A DNA stretch of 64,000 nt from Tunturibacter psychrotolerans (GTDB lineage Bacteria; Acidobacteriota; Terriglobia; Terriglobales; Acidobacteriaceae): the NCBI RefSeq assembly GCF_040359615.1, contig NZ_CP132942.1, positions 744,001-808,000 of the forward strand, in the 5' to 3' direction. Shown one piece after another: positions 21,891 to 31,945 of this stretch. The notes under the pieces were generated by a model. That model was not told where the DNA came from. It searched no databases and saw nothing but the letters and a program-made list of their open reading frames with translations. The first letter of the stretch is position 1. Every line of letters starts with the position of its first letter. Both the position numbers and the translations under genes were made by a program.

Positions 21891-24800
21891 CTACTCTTCT
21901 GCAGCTTCAAATCCGGGAATCTTGACGAGCGCCTCGCCCAGCTTTTGATAGTTGACCTTGACGCCGTCGTCCAGGTCGAGCTCAATACGGGCTTGGGCCA
22001 ATGGCAAAATCGTCTGCCGCTCCCATTCCTCGCACTCGTGCAGTGTTTTAGTTAGCTTCGCCGCCTCCTTCACTGCGGCGGACTTCTCCCGCACGCTGGC
22101 AGAAGAGCCGGACGACACCTGCTGCAGATGTTCGATCTTGCTGCGCAGCTTCATCTGGAACTCGCGCAGGTGGCGGTTCAGGATCACGTTCATCGTATCG
22201 CGCGTATACCGGTGCAAATAGATCAGTACGCTGAAGCCCTTGCGCGGGCTCTGCACCATCCAGTAGATCGGGCGCTTCTTGTAGGTTTGCAGGTGGTCTT
22301 TGTAGAAGTCGGTCAGATAATAGGCGCGCAGATCGCGACCGAGGGATTCCTCAACAAAGCGGACGTTTTCCCGCAGTGTCCCCTCACCGAATGTCGCCTT
22401 AAGGAACTCCCTCGTCCGCGCTACGATGTCGTCAGCGAACCATTCGCCGTCGAGAACCGGAATGATGCCGTCGCGGTCCGGCGTAAACGTAAGGTTTTCT
22501 GGCGCCCGATCAACCTTAGCGAGATACTCTGACAACGTGTCCCCGACGTTAGCGAGGATCAGCCCGGGGCGATCGACAGAGTAGCGGCCCATTGTGCAGC
22601 CGATGGCGTAGGAGAGGAATGAGGCAACGTCGCGCCTGCGGTCGGCGCGGGCGAGGGTAATCTGCTCCTTGGGGACTTCGGGTATGAGTTCATTCTGGAG
22701 ACCATAGGCGTCGATGAATAGTCGGTTGTTCTCAGTCTCACGCTCTTGCATCCGGTCGACAGCGATATTGCATAGCGTCTGCCACTTGCTCCAACTCGAT
22801 TCTAGGTCCTGCGCCTTCACATTCGAACGAGTTAATGGGTGTTCCTGGAAGTCCCAGGAAGTCTCAAAATTATCCCAGTCGGTTCGAGCTCTTTCTATGC
22901 AAGCCTGAGCCGCATCGTGTAGTTCTTCGCATTTCCCCTCTATCTCCATGAATGGAAGCATCGCAACGACTCCTAGTGGTACATGCAAGGTATCGCCCTG
23001 AATTTCCAACAAAGCTTCGAAGACCTTGGAATTCAACAATGCCAGAAGGTAGAGAAGATCAGTGCCGAACGCCGATGGGGCAGCGTCAACGAAAGCGAGA
23101 GAATCTCCTCGATAGCGAAATGTTTTGGCTATTGTCCCAACCTTGCCCCAGGTCACAGCCTCACGGAAGAAGTACTGCGTATTTTGTGGGCGGGACTTTA
23201 GTGATCCGTCTGGGTTCCGATAATTCCTAATTTCATGTCCGTCATGCTCCCAGTTCATTAGGTAGAGGAGATTCCCATACCATTTCCTCGCCACTCCGGC
23301 CTTATCCGTTTTAACCCACTTTGCGGTTGGACTTTCGGGTGCTCGAATACGTCCCACACTGACTTCCCAAAAACAACGCAAAAAATATTCGTCGTTTCGA
23401 GTTCCGAGCCCTTCTTTAAGGACGAATCGATCGCGGATCGGACTTTCTTGAAACGAAGCCAGCATCTGATAGGAGATCCAGTAAGCAAAGGGACTTCCTA
23501 TGATTCTAGAGAAATCCACTTGTCTTAAATGGTCGAACCTATGCTCGCCGCTAAGCAGCTGTTGCTCTTTAACATCTGCATCGTGGTCGAGTAAGCGAAA
23601 GCAAACAGGATGTTCTTGGTCGCTCGGCTCTTTAACGATCAGCACAAATGCCACAGTTTGCACTACTTTGCTATTCAAACTGGGGAAAGCGCCAACCCCG
23701 TGCTGCGTTAAATTGATGAAAGTAACTCTAGAAAGAAGATCTGTTCGGAAGTCAGCCAGGGTATTAACAAACATCCAGCTCTGCATAGTGACCAAAGAGC
23801 AATAGCCCATTCTTAAGCACAGTCGCTGCGAACGAGAAATAAACGTCGCTGATAAATCGGTGCGCGAGCTAGAGAAATGTTTGTCAATAAAATTGACGAC
23901 GATGCCGTTCATTCCTCCGGTCATATAAGGGGGATTAGCGACCACAACCTGATACCGCTGAGTCAACGCCTCCGCCTGCTCCAACACCCGAAGCACCTTC
24001 TTGTGGGTGTCATTCAGAAATAAGTTACTCCCCAGATCCCGCGCCTCCACGGCCCCTCGCGCGAACGCGATATCAGATTCGCCTACGCAAGGCTGGATCA
24101 GAGACCCGAGGTTCTTTGTCTCCTCAAACTGGTGCATCAACCGCAGGATGGATGGCGTAAACAATCCGCCCAGGCCAAGTGCCTCGCTGTAGCGCGGAAG
24201 CTCTCCTTCGCTGAAGTGCACGTTGCGCAGCTCGATAATATTTGGACGCACGAAGTGCTGCTTCTGAAAGAAGCGACCCGACTTCTCTCGGGCCTTCAGC
24301 GTAAGCGCCAGGGCAGCCAGTTGCGCGGCACGACAATCGATCTCGATCCCAGTGAGGTTGTGTCGCAAGATCAGCGCCGGGATCTCCGATGGTGTGTACC
24401 CCTCTTCCTCATAGATGACGTACAGAAGATCGAACGCGTACGTGAGCATGTGTCCGCTGCCCACGGCTGGATCGCATAGCCGGATATTCTGAGGGCGCTC
24501 GATGCGGAGAAACGCCGTGTCCGGTTCGGAAGACTCGATGTAGTAAGGCATCCACGCCTTGAGCAACGACTCCGGCCGGTTGAGCAGCCATAGCCTCCCC
24601 AGTGAGTTCTCCACCAGGTATCGAACGATCCAGTGCGGCGTGAAGAGTTGGGAAACGGCAGGGATGTCTTCGGCGGGCACGGCCGCCTTGCGAGCCATCA
24701 CCTGGTCTTTCTTCTCAGAAATGTAAAACTGGTAGAGCCAACCCAGCACTTCCACCTGTTCGCAATCCTCGTCGGTGATCTCCGTACGAAAGCCCTGAGC

Positions 24801-25343
24801 GACAGACTGCTCTGTGAGCAGGTCGTCAGGAAGCAGGAGTTCAGTTTCGTCGTCCAGCCTTTCGAAAACGTCTGGCAAGATCTCGTTGTAGAAACGGCAA
24901 GCCGCAAGCACCAACAGCCTGTAGACCTCGCCCTGTGGGTCGGCGGAAGGAATCCGCCCCTGGAGCAGCGCTTCCATTCGCCCACTGTCTATGTAACGCC
25001 GCAGTTCCTCGGGTGCCGCTCCAAGGCGCGCGACAGTAAACAGTTCGGGCAGCGTATCCGTCGCAGTGGCTGCCATGAGCACCTTGACATGAAAGGGATG
25101 CCAGTTTCGAGCATCCAGATATCGGAGCGCTGCGAGCCGGTTGAACCAGGTGTATGCGACCCGCTCAATCAGCCCTTTGCGATCTTCCGTCGCAAGCTCG
25201 CGCAGTGAACGGACCTGGGTGGCGTAGGTGTCTAGATAATCAGGCGTCCTGGCGGTGAGAGCGAAGTCCAACTTGCGCGAGACTGCTTCAATCAACTGCT
25301 TGCGAACGGTGGGGGCGAAGGCCTTGAGGGCTGAAGTGTTCAT
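21891..25343 (-). CDS. pglX: BREX adenine-specific DNA methyltransferase PglX
   Basis: This has 1150 residues. The N-terminal helical region is followed by the methyltransferase core, with SAM motif I RLCDPAVGSGHMLTYAFD (~285-302) and catalytic motif IV VVVANPPYMTGGMN (~463-476). A long target-recognition and coiled-coil half follows, ending with KVNYQKLGEALVKIPGFE. PglX methylates the host at an asymmetric adenine site so that BREX can tell self from phage DNA. All motifs are intact. The start overlaps the upstream PLD-like gene by 4 nt. Target specificity cannot be predicted by eye; it would depend on the C-terminal domain. Confidence 0.97.
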   Translation of the reverse strand: MNTSALKAFAPTVRKQLIEAVSRKLDFALTARTPDYLDTYATQVRSLRELATEDRKGLIERVAYTWFNRLAALRYLDARNWHPFHVKVLMAATATDTLPELFTVARLGAAPEELRRYIDSGRMEALLQGRIPSADPQGEVYRLLVLAACRFYNEILPDVFERLDDETELLLPDDLLTEQSVAQGFRTEITDEDCEQVEVLGWLYQFYISEKKDQVMARKAAVPAEDIPAVSQLFTPHWIVRYLVENSLGRLWLLNRPESLLKAWMPYYIESSEPDTAFLRIERPQNIRLCDPAVGSGHMLTYAFDLLYVIYEEEGYTPSEIPALILRHNLTGIEIDCRAAQLAALALTLKAREKSGRFFQKQHFVRPNIIELRNVHFSEGELPRYSEALGLGGLFTPSILRLMHQFEETKNLGSLIQPCVGESDIAFARGAVEARDLGSNLFLNDTHKKVLRVLEQAEALTQRYQVVVANPPYMTGGMNGIVVNFIDKHFSSSRTDLSATFISRSQRLCLRMGYCSLVTMQSWMFVNTLADFRTDLLSRVTFINLTQHGVGAFPSLNSKVVQTVAFVLIVKEPSDQEHPVCFRLLDHDADVKEQQLLSGEHRFDHLRQVDFSRIIGSPFAYWISYQMLASFQESPIRDRFVLKEGLGTRNDEYFLRCFWEVSVGRIRAPESPTAKWVKTDKAGVARKWYGNLLYLMNWEHDGHEIRNYRNPDGSLKSRPQNTQYFFREAVTWGKVGTIAKTFRYRGDSLAFVDAAPSAFGTDLLYLLALLNSKVFEALLEIQGDTLHVPLGVVAMLPFMEIEGKCEELHDAAQACIERARTDWDNFETSWDFQEHPLTRSNVKAQDLESSWSKWQTLCNIAVDRMQERETENNRLFIDAYGLQNELIPEVPKEQITLARADRRRDVASFLSYAIGCTMGRYSVDRPGLILANVGDTLSEYLAKVDRAPENLTFTPDRDGIIPVLDGEWFADDIVARTREFLKATFGEGTLRENVRFVEESLGRDLRAYYLTDFYKDHLQTYKKRPIYWMVQSPRKGFSVLIYLHRYTRDTMNVILNRHLREFQMKLRSKIEHLQQVSSGSSASVREKSAAVKEAAKLTKTLHECEEWERQTILPLAQARIELDLDDGVKVNYQKLGEALVKIPGFEAAEE

Positions 25344-26620
25344 GCGTGCGTGGGTTCCTCTGCGCGTGATGCGTTGTATTCAAACAATAACTTGGCTGCG
25401 TCGTCTTGACTAAAGTGCTGCTCGATTCGCTCGCGGAACTTGGGATCTTGTGTGATCGTTTCGTAGTGGACGCCCTTGAAGATGCAGGTAATGCTCGGAT
25501 CGAAGCTCTCCTCCACGCTGAGGAAGGCCTCGTCAACTGCGTGCTCCAGACGACTCAGGAGAGCAGCGTCGTCTAGCGTCCCATCCAACGAGTCATCGAG
25601 CCATTTCTTCGGGGGTGCCACTTTGACTCGCTTATGGAGGGACTCTACGAGACCATCCCTCGTCTCCTTGATTTTGGCCGCTATGTTTGCCTTGACCAAG
25701 TCAGCGTAGATGGTCAGGAGGTTTCTCAAGCGTTCTACACCGGCTTCAAACGAAGGCTTGTGCCGCTTTTGAATCAGGCTTCCGTACGTTCCCAGTGACT
25801 TGAGCTTCTTCCGCAACTCTTTGGCTTCCTTAGCGAAATACTCCTCCGTGAGCTTGATCTCGCGGGATGCGTCGTCAGGATCTTCAATCTCGAAGCTGAA
25901 AGGAACGCCGGCTTCAAACACTTTGAAGGTGTTGCGCAGCCGCTCCTGCAGATCCTTCTCTGCAAGCCCGAGAATGTCAGCAGGAAGCGAAACAACTCGC
26001 GAGTTCAAGCGGCAACCGTCGATCGAGAACTCTACGAATTCCAACTTGTAGTTGAACACCCTCTCCAACCGCACCAGATCGAATCGTCGAGGAGGATTCG
26101 CCTCAAGATCGGCTTTCGCGTCAGCGACAGCCTGATCACTTACGTCTCGCAATCCAACTTCCTGAATGAACCCCAGGTCGGACGTTTCCTTTCCACCGCA
26201 GGCGAAGGAAAGCTCCTGCGGGCCTGCTCCAGTAATCCGTATGGCATTCGGCTTCTCCTCGGAGGTCGAGCCGGCTTCAATCAGCTGTGGCGTGGGTGAA
26301 TACACGAGGACATCATCGTCCGCAACGATGAGGCCAATACGCACTCCGGCCTGAGTGTGAAGGGGCCTTTCAAGCGATGCCAGCGCATCCCGAAGCATGT
26401 CGACGGCTTGGATTTCGCCGTATCCTAGCCGGCAAACCTCAGGATCTGTATCCAAGGTGATGGAGAGCTCAGACAGTGGTTTGCCGACTTGCAGCCGCTC
26501 CACCAGCGCAATTGCGACCCCTTTGGAAAGACCCGGAGCGACGATCACGAGGCGTTCTGCCGAGTTTTGAATGAGGTTGATGAGAGCTTCGTCGGAAGCT
26601 ACGGTAAACAGTCGTGCCAT
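25340..26620 (-). CDS. BREX-operon protein with a PLD-like N-terminal fold, function unknown
   Basis: This has 426 residues, inserted between brxC and pglX, overlapping pglX by 4 nt and 9 nt after brxC. The first ~120 residues (DEALINLIQNSAERLVIVAP, then AGVRIGLIVADDDVLVYSPT) have the strand-helix pattern of a phospholipase-D-like half domain, but the HxKxxxxD catalytic motif is absent. A middle alpha/beta region and a long helical, charged C-terminal half (YFAKEAKELRKKLKSLGTYG) follow. It is not one of the six core type 1 proteins. Tight coupling implies it belongs to the system, perhaps as a DNA- or BrxL-binding accessory. That is inference. Confidence 0.8.
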   Translation of the reverse strand: MARLFTVASDEALINLIQNSAERLVIVAPGLSKGVAIALVERLQVGKPLSELSITLDTDPEVCRLGYGEIQAVDMLRDALASLERPLHTQAGVRIGLIVADDDVLVYSPTPQLIEAGSTSEEKPNAIRITGAGPQELSFACGGKETSDLGFIQEVGLRDVSDQAVADAKADLEANPPRRFDLVRLERVFNYKLEFVEFSIDGCRLNSRVVSLPADILGLAEKDLQERLRNTFKVFEAGVPFSFEIEDPDDASREIKLTEEYFAKEAKELRKKLKSLGTYGSLIQKRHKPSFEAGVERLRNLLTIYADLVKANIAAKIKETRDGLVESLHKRVKVAPPKKWLDDSLDGTLDDAALLSRLEHAVDEAFLSVEESFDPSITCIFKGVHYETITQDPKFRERIEQHFSQDDAAKLLFEYNASRAEEPTHA

Positions 26621-26629
26621 GGCCCATCC

Positions 26630-29600
26630 TTACAGAGTGATGATGTTCCCCTTGTTGAGTTCTGCTTCAGCCACGGCTCGCAGCGCTGCGAGCCACTGAT
26701 CCAACTCCGGCACTGAGGAAATGATCGCTAAGGCGCATTTGGGCTGAAGATTCTTTGACGGGATATATTCCACCTGGTGCACAGGTGCAGCTGGTATTAC
26801 CGTTGGCGACCCTGACGGCGCCGGAGCAGGAGAAGGCTTTGGCGCAACGAGGCGGGCAGCAAGCGCGACCTGGGCTGGATACTCTTGATTGACGTAGCGC
26901 TGGACCCGATCCCTGATCCCCGAAGCAAAGCGTGCGGAGAGAATCTCCTTGCGGGCTGCCACAGTGGCCATCATCACCAGTTCGCGACCGCCACTGCTCA
27001 GTGTGGAGAAGTCCGGCACCGTTGCGAGGCGTTCTTCCTGGGCGCAAAGTGTATCGGTCGCTTTCTCGCGTTCAGCTTTCAGGAGTTCCGCAAGCAACGC
27101 CCGGAGCTTGGTGACGGCTAACTTTCCGGCTGGAACGAGCCCGCCGACGTACGGGCGGCTCGAACCGGCCAGACTGCGAAGCGGGGCGACTTCATCGGGT
27201 GGTAATTCGACGAAATTTGCTTCTTCTTCCCTCAGAAACGCAATAGCTTCGTCATAAATCGCGCGCTGCGGGCCGCGCATGAACGCTTTGATGGGAGCCA
27301 CGGTAACCAGCTTGGAATCAAGCAGGTCATTCTGGAAGTCTGCCAGACGGCTCAGCAAATAGCTGTAATCCTTTTTCGCCAACTTTCCTACTTCATTGGC
27401 AACAGGGCGCAACGCTTCAAGGAAGGGGTAACGGCTGACCTGATCCAGAAGCGCTGTTAGTTCAATCGACTCAATGCCAAATCCTTCTACAGTGGCTTGC
27501 CCAACGGAGCGTGCGTCAACACCAGGGTTTTGACGATCGAAGAAATCAGCGTGAAAACTTTTTAGTGCATTGACCATAGAGGCATCAAATTGCTCCTGCA
27601 GCCGCACTCGTACCTGACTCCACTGACGGTTGCTGCGCATGCTCGCCAGAACGCCACGGGCGTCCAGCACGTCAGGTCCGCGAAGCTCGACTTTCCCCAT
27701 CCGAAACAATCGTGCGAGCAAACACAAGACTGCGAGCTGACCCCATCCATAGGGCCTGCGCTCAAAATTCTTGATGATCTCGTCCAGCGAAGTGCGCTCA
27801 CCGTTGTTCTGGTTCATCGTCACGTAAGAGAGGATTTCTTGTTCAGGCTCCGAGGGTGGAAGAACACCACCGGTAAGCAGGTCATCTTGCCCCAGCAGGG
27901 CTTGTGAAAGCAGGGCGTCATCATACGTGCCCTTGAGAATCCGGAGGCTGGGATAGGAGAACGAAATCAACTGTTGGAAGGCTTTGGCAAACCGATTCCG
28001 GGCGTCACCGTCGCCCAAGCCTTCGATCTTCGCTCCGTTGATGTACAACTGCGCTTTGGCGAGGAACTCCTCCGCGACGGATTCCATGTTGGTTCGTCGC
28101 GTGCTGTTCTGCTGTCCACGTTGCGTAACAATGGCCTTTCTGGTTTCATCGACACCACTGCTGTTCTGATCAACATATTTCTTCGTCTGCAGCCACAGTC
28201 TGGTTTGCTCAGCCAACCTGTTATCAGGCGGCAGAATCGCTAGTAGCTCAGGCTTACCCATGTTCTGCATTGCCAAAATGCTGGTCTGCGCATACTGGTC
28301 ATGGTCCATAGTGATCAGGTTCACTTTCACATCGGCATCGCGTTTCCCAATCAGCTGGTCGTCGATCTTTCTTGCAAAGGAATAATCCTGCCCGTTGCCC
28401 TGATAGCGGATTCTTGCGTCGCGCAAGACGTCACCAAACATCACGTCAGCGAGTGTATCGATCACCTGAGAATCATCGATCTCGGTGTTCTTAATCTCGA
28501 CTTCGATATCCTTCTCAGTGTCGGTCAGAAATTCGTAAGCATCCCCATTTCGTTGCAGATACGATTGGGATTCAAGATGCTCCAAGGCCTCCTTAACTTT
28601 CATCTCATGAGCACGAATGTCGACGTCTGCCGCTTCGATCAGCAAGATCGCTACGTTCCTGGGTGTGGCTTTGAAATCCCGAACCCATTTTAGGAGAAAA
28701 AGTGATTTGAGAATTCGGATCTCTAAGCCTTCACTTAGCTGATTCTCAGCCATACTTAGAGTCGTCTGCATGTCACCTCGAATCGAGGCAGAGATGCCGT
28801 CATACATTAGGTCAAACGTCGCAAGACGCCCCACATCTTCATTGCGAATAGCCTTCGCAACCTCTTGAAATACGGCTAACATGGAGCGTTCGCCCACAGA
28901 AAGGTATTTCCCTGTGAAAGCGTTGTGCTTAGATAGTTCCTGAATCGCCCGCTGAAAGAGGTCGAACTGATATGGATGGAACGGATAAAACTTGCAAAAC
29001 TCATCGCTGCCGCGCCAACCGTTGAAGCTCAGTGAATTGTCTCCAAAACGAAAGAGAGTCTTCAGGTTTTCTTTCTCTTGATCGAAGATCGACGTCAGCA
29101 CTTCCGGCTCTGACTCTTTCTTTGCGAGAAGTCTTTCCTGAATCACCTCGCGAACGTCTCCGCTCGCAAGTGTCAATTGAGTCTTAAACCGCGCCGTAAT
29201 TTTCGAGAGATCGTGCGCTTCCGAGCCTCGAAACGTGCCGAGTACCCCTTCGAGATCTGCTTGCGAAGTAACGAATACCCATGCCTTTCCATCACAGATG
29301 GTCGCCAGGGTCTCTGCAAGAGTCTGCAGATTCAGCATCAGCTTTGAATCTTGACCAATGAATTGTCCGACTTCGTCAACAAAGAAGTTGAGACGAAAAT
29401 TCGACACTTGCTTCGAAATGTACTCCTTTACCGAGTGAGCAAAGCTTTCAATCGAAACCCTGTATTCCTGCCTCACTTGTCTCATCACATCGGAGGCTTC
29501 AGATTCCGGCACCTGAAAGTGTGCTGCGTAAGCCTTCCCGAAGGCTGCCCGCTTGATGGTTGCCAGGGCCTCGCGGTCTATTTCCCACGGAGTGCCGTTT

Positions 29601-30148
29601 ACTGCTTCATAAGTTGCCTTGAATGGGACGAAGTCGCCCCTTGAATCCAGATCGCGCTCAAATTTAGCGATGTAGCCTTGTTTGCCGTAATAGCCTTGCA
29701 GCTCGTTCAACACCTTCATGAATACTTCCAAGATTGGAGCTGTATGATCGCCGCCGACGCCATCAAACTTCTGATCAATGTTGAAGAGGATGCTTCGTGC
29801 AGGTATCGAAGCCGAGGTTCGAAGAGCTGCCTGCACAATCTCATCGCTAATCTTGGGCAAAATGATGTCTGCTGGCCGCCTGCCACTCGGTAAGGGCCGT
29901 TCGTCCAGAACCAACGAAAGCATCTTAAGAAGGTGGGACTTTCCGGACCCGAAAAAACCGGATATCCAAACGCCGTTCGCTGTGGTCTCCCTGAGGTAAC
30001 GGTCGGTGAAATTGCCCAGACCTTTGCTTACGTCCCGGGTGACGACGTACTCGTCAAGCTCGGTCTCCTCATGGCGGATGTCATCAGCCTTGATTACGCC
30101 CTCGATCGGACGATCTACTGGCTTTAGAAAGAGTTCGAAAATCTTCAT
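26630..30148 (-). CDS. brxC: BREX P-loop protein BrxC
   Basis: This has 1172 residues and opens MKIFELFLKPVDRPIEGVIK, the standard BrxC N-terminus. Walker A GFFGSGKSHLLKM is at ~63-75 and a Walker-B-like FRLNFFVDEVGQFIGQD at ~250. The C-terminal half is helical and contains the DUF6079-like body. BrxC is a large ATPase thought to work with BrxB and PglZ in phage exclusion. It lies 5 nt from brxB and 9 nt from the next gene. Length and motifs are normal. Confidence 0.96.
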   Translation of the reverse strand: MKIFELFLKPVDRPIEGVIKADDIRHEETELDEYVVTRDVSKGLGNFTDRYLRETTANGVWISGFFGSGKSHLLKMLSLVLDERPLPSGRRPADIILPKISDEIVQAALRTSASIPARSILFNIDQKFDGVGGDHTAPILEVFMKVLNELQGYYGKQGYIAKFERDLDSRGDFVPFKATYEAVNGTPWEIDREALATIKRAAFGKAYAAHFQVPESEASDVMRQVRQEYRVSIESFAHSVKEYISKQVSNFRLNFFVDEVGQFIGQDSKLMLNLQTLAETLATICDGKAWVFVTSQADLEGVLGTFRGSEAHDLSKITARFKTQLTLASGDVREVIQERLLAKKESEPEVLTSIFDQEKENLKTLFRFGDNSLSFNGWRGSDEFCKFYPFHPYQFDLFQRAIQELSKHNAFTGKYLSVGERSMLAVFQEVAKAIRNEDVGRLATFDLMYDGISASIRGDMQTTLSMAENQLSEGLEIRILKSLFLLKWVRDFKATPRNVAILLIEAADVDIRAHEMKVKEALEHLESQSYLQRNGDAYEFLTDTEKDIEVEIKNTEIDDSQVIDTLADVMFGDVLRDARIRYQGNGQDYSFARKIDDQLIGKRDADVKVNLITMDHDQYAQTSILAMQNMGKPELLAILPPDNRLAEQTRLWLQTKKYVDQNSSGVDETRKAIVTQRGQQNSTRRTNMESVAEEFLAKAQLYINGAKIEGLGDGDARNRFAKAFQQLISFSYPSLRILKGTYDDALLSQALLGQDDLLTGGVLPPSEPEQEILSYVTMNQNNGERTSLDEIIKNFERRPYGWGQLAVLCLLARLFRMGKVELRGPDVLDARGVLASMRSNRQWSQVRVRLQEQFDASMVNALKSFHADFFDRQNPGVDARSVGQATVEGFGIESIELTALLDQVSRYPFLEALRPVANEVGKLAKKDYSYLLSRLADFQNDLLDSKLVTVAPIKAFMRGPQRAIYDEAIAFLREEEANFVELPPDEVAPLRSLAGSSRPYVGGLVPAGKLAVTKLRALLAELLKAEREKATDTLCAQEERLATVPDFSTLSSGGRELVMMATVAARKEILSARFASGIRDRVQRYVNQEYPAQVALAARLVAPKPSPAPAPSGSPTVIPAAPVHQVEYIPSKNLQPKCALAIISSVPELDQWLAALRAVAEAELNKGNIITL

Positions 30149-30153
30149 GAATT

Positions 30154-30759
30154 CTAGATCCTGTAATGGTCCATGTTGGAAGCTCGATAGTACGGATTGT
30201 TGATCAACGGGCTTGGAATCGAGCCAAAAAGTTGAAGATGAGAACCGCCAGTGGCATCCTGGTCATATCGTCCAGGAAAGAAAATGATGATAGGGTGACG
30301 GAGCATCGCCGGTTGGACAGATTCAAGAATTGTGTGAGTCCGCAAAAATGGAAAGAGCCGCCCGGAGCCCGTCAGAAACGTTAGGTCGCTTCCTAAATCG
30401 ATCACCTGTTTAAGGCGTGGCACCAAATGTGTTCGTGGATCGGAGCAATTGCGAAGCGTTTCAAGCACCTCTGCTTTCGTAAAGGTTGATTCCTCTTCGA
30501 TCAGACCGGAGAGTAGTTGAGAATCGTCGAGATCATCCAAAACGAGGTCAAAGAAATCCGTCCTGCTTACTGTTTTGCCGTCGCTTCGCAGCCGGGCGGC
30601 TAGACCTTCCACCATGTTTCTTAGATCGTCCTCATGGGCTGTGTCATAAGTCTGAATGAAAAGTGGAACCTCATTCGCCTGCCCCTTCATTGAAAGAAAT
30701 GCTTGGCTGCTGAAAATCGTAAACAGCCGTTCTGATAGGTTCGCAATCTGGGAGATCAT
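30154..30759 (-). CDS. brxB: BREX protein BrxB (DUF1788)
   Basis: This has 201 residues. It begins ISQIANLSERLFTIFSSQAF and holds the family's HPIIIFFPGRYDQD segment and a C-terminal LINNPYYRASNMDHYRI. BrxB is a small core component of type 1 BREX with no known enzymatic activity. The gene overlaps brxA by 4 nt and lies 5 nt before brxC. Family assignment is secure from order and signature. Confidence 0.95.
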   Translation of the reverse strand: MISQIANLSERLFTIFSSQAFLSMKGQANEVPLFIQTYDTAHEDDLRNMVEGLAARLRSDGKTVSRTDFFDLVLDDLDDSQLLSGLIEEESTFTKAEVLETLRNCSDPRTHLVPRLKQVIDLGSDLTFLTGSGRLFPFLRTHTILESVQPAMLRHPIIIFFPGRYDQDATGGSHLQLFGSIPSPLINNPYYRASNMDHYRI

Positions 30760-31496
30760 CTGAGCCCTCCAATCTCGTTGTCAGGAATCAGAAATCCTGC
30801 TAACCAGCAAGGATCATCGTCAACGATCGCGTCGGAAACAGCTCTCGGTAGCAAGCTTCGCCTAATTGTTCCAAGAGCTGGACCTGGCAAGAGCAGATTC
30901 GCTTCCACAAGCATCCGTAGCAATACTTGTCGGAGCTTCGTCGCTGAGGATGCAGTCACCCGAGCGAGCTCAGGGTATGTAAGGGACTTTGCATCAAAAT
31001 ATGTGTCGTAATCGGAGCGGCGCAGAATGGGGTCGTGAGCAGCTAGCTTTGCGCGCAGCACTTCCGATGCAAAATCGAAGACAAATCTAATATGCTTGAT
31101 TGCCGCTAACCAAGCCACTGCAGTTCGGGCGTCGCTGGTCGCGGTCGAGAGTACTGTAAGTTCTTGATCAGTGAGGCACATGAGGCGCTGACGGAGCTCT
31201 CGCTCCAGGCGCACTGCACTCCTCTGACTTCGACATTGCAACGCATTTGAGCTTAGAACGTCTTCTTTGACTGTTTTCCAATCCCCAAACTTCAGATAGC
31301 TGCCTGCGATAACGCGGGCAAGATCCGGGCGAAGAGATGCCGCCGTAAACGCAAGAGAATATATTGGTGAATTGTTCGTTCGCATCGTATGATCCGGTCT
31401 GATTTGTATCCCTACGGCAAAGGGAGCAATCTTGGCGACACTTTGCCGTTGAAACTGCTTACTGCTCATTTCGTGCATGATCACGGCCAATCTCAC
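30756..31496 (-). CDS. brxA: BREX protein BrxA (DUF1819)
   Basis: The frame gives 246 residues from a GTG at 31496, which overlaps the HEPN stop (GTGA). The usual BrxA N-terminus (PIYSLAFTAASLRPDLARVI) begins after the internal ATG at 31385, giving 209 residues, near the family length. The first is supported by coupling, the second by length. The DUF1819 body includes LKFGDWKTVKEDVL and a winged-helix-like C-terminus (LTYPELARVTASSATKLRQV). BrxA proteins bind DNA in structural work. It is part of the BREX operon, overlapping brxB by 4 nt. Confidence 0.93.
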   Translation of the reverse strand: MRLAVIMHEMSSKQFQRQSVAKIAPFAVGIQIRPDHTMRTNNSPIYSLAFTAASLRPDLARVIAGSYLKFGDWKTVKEDVLSSNALQCRSQRSAVRLERELRQRLMCLTDQELTVLSTATSDARTAVAWLAAIKHIRFVFDFASEVLRAKLAAHDPILRRSDYDTYFDAKSLTYPELARVTASSATKLRQVLLRMLVEANLLLPGPALGTIRRSLLPRAVSDAIVDDDPCWLAGFLIPDNEIGGLR

Positions 31497-31945
31497 GAGG
31501 CGACCGCAGGGTGCTTAGCTCGCAACCATTTCTCTACCAAGGTGCGAAACTCATTTGCCTTCTGGACAATCTCATCCGATTCGGTGTCCGTTGCAACCGA
31601 CGAAGTCATATAGTCGATGACGTTGCGTTTCCGTCGACAAGTGTCGAAGTAGTCTGACAAGGCGACCGCTTCTGTCCCTAATGCAACGGCCGCGGCTTCA
31701 AAGGTGACCTTATGATGGCCCGACCGCGCGCTAACCCTGTACCCGGAACAGGCAATCGCAATGATGCCTGTCTGGAGAGCTGCGTTGTAGGCTGTCGCGA
31801 ATCTCCGATCGGCAGACAAGCCACTCATCGCAGCATCTGCGAGATCGCGAGCGATCAGAGCGCGAAGATTATCCACTTCCTGTTTGCTGGTTTGATGTGT
31901 TTTCACATCGCCTTTAGCCAGCCACTGCTGCCAACTCGCCATCAT
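31493..31945 (-). CDS. HEPN-like protein, partner of the MNT protein
   Basis: This is a 150-residue all-helical protein with an ATG at 31945 inside the MNT gene (32-nt overlap). The C-terminal CRRKRNVIDYMTSSVAT matches the HEPN catalytic region RNxxxY, though the usual His of R-x4-6-H is replaced (D-Y follows). The central NAALQTGIIAIACSGYRVSA and HHKVTFEAAAVAL fit the HEPN four-helix bundle seen in MNT-linked proteins. HEPN/MNT pairs act as toxin-antitoxin RNases, with the MNT protein modifying the HEPN. The missing His may mean weak or altered activity. Here it precedes brxA directly. Confidence 0.8.
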   Translation of the reverse strand: MMASWQQWLAKGDVKTHQTSKQEVDNLRALIARDLADAAMSGLSADRRFATAYNAALQTGIIAIACSGYRVSARSGHHKVTFEAAAVALGTEAVALSDYFDTCRRKRNVIDYMTSSVATDTESDEIVQKANEFRTLVEKWLRAKHPAVAS

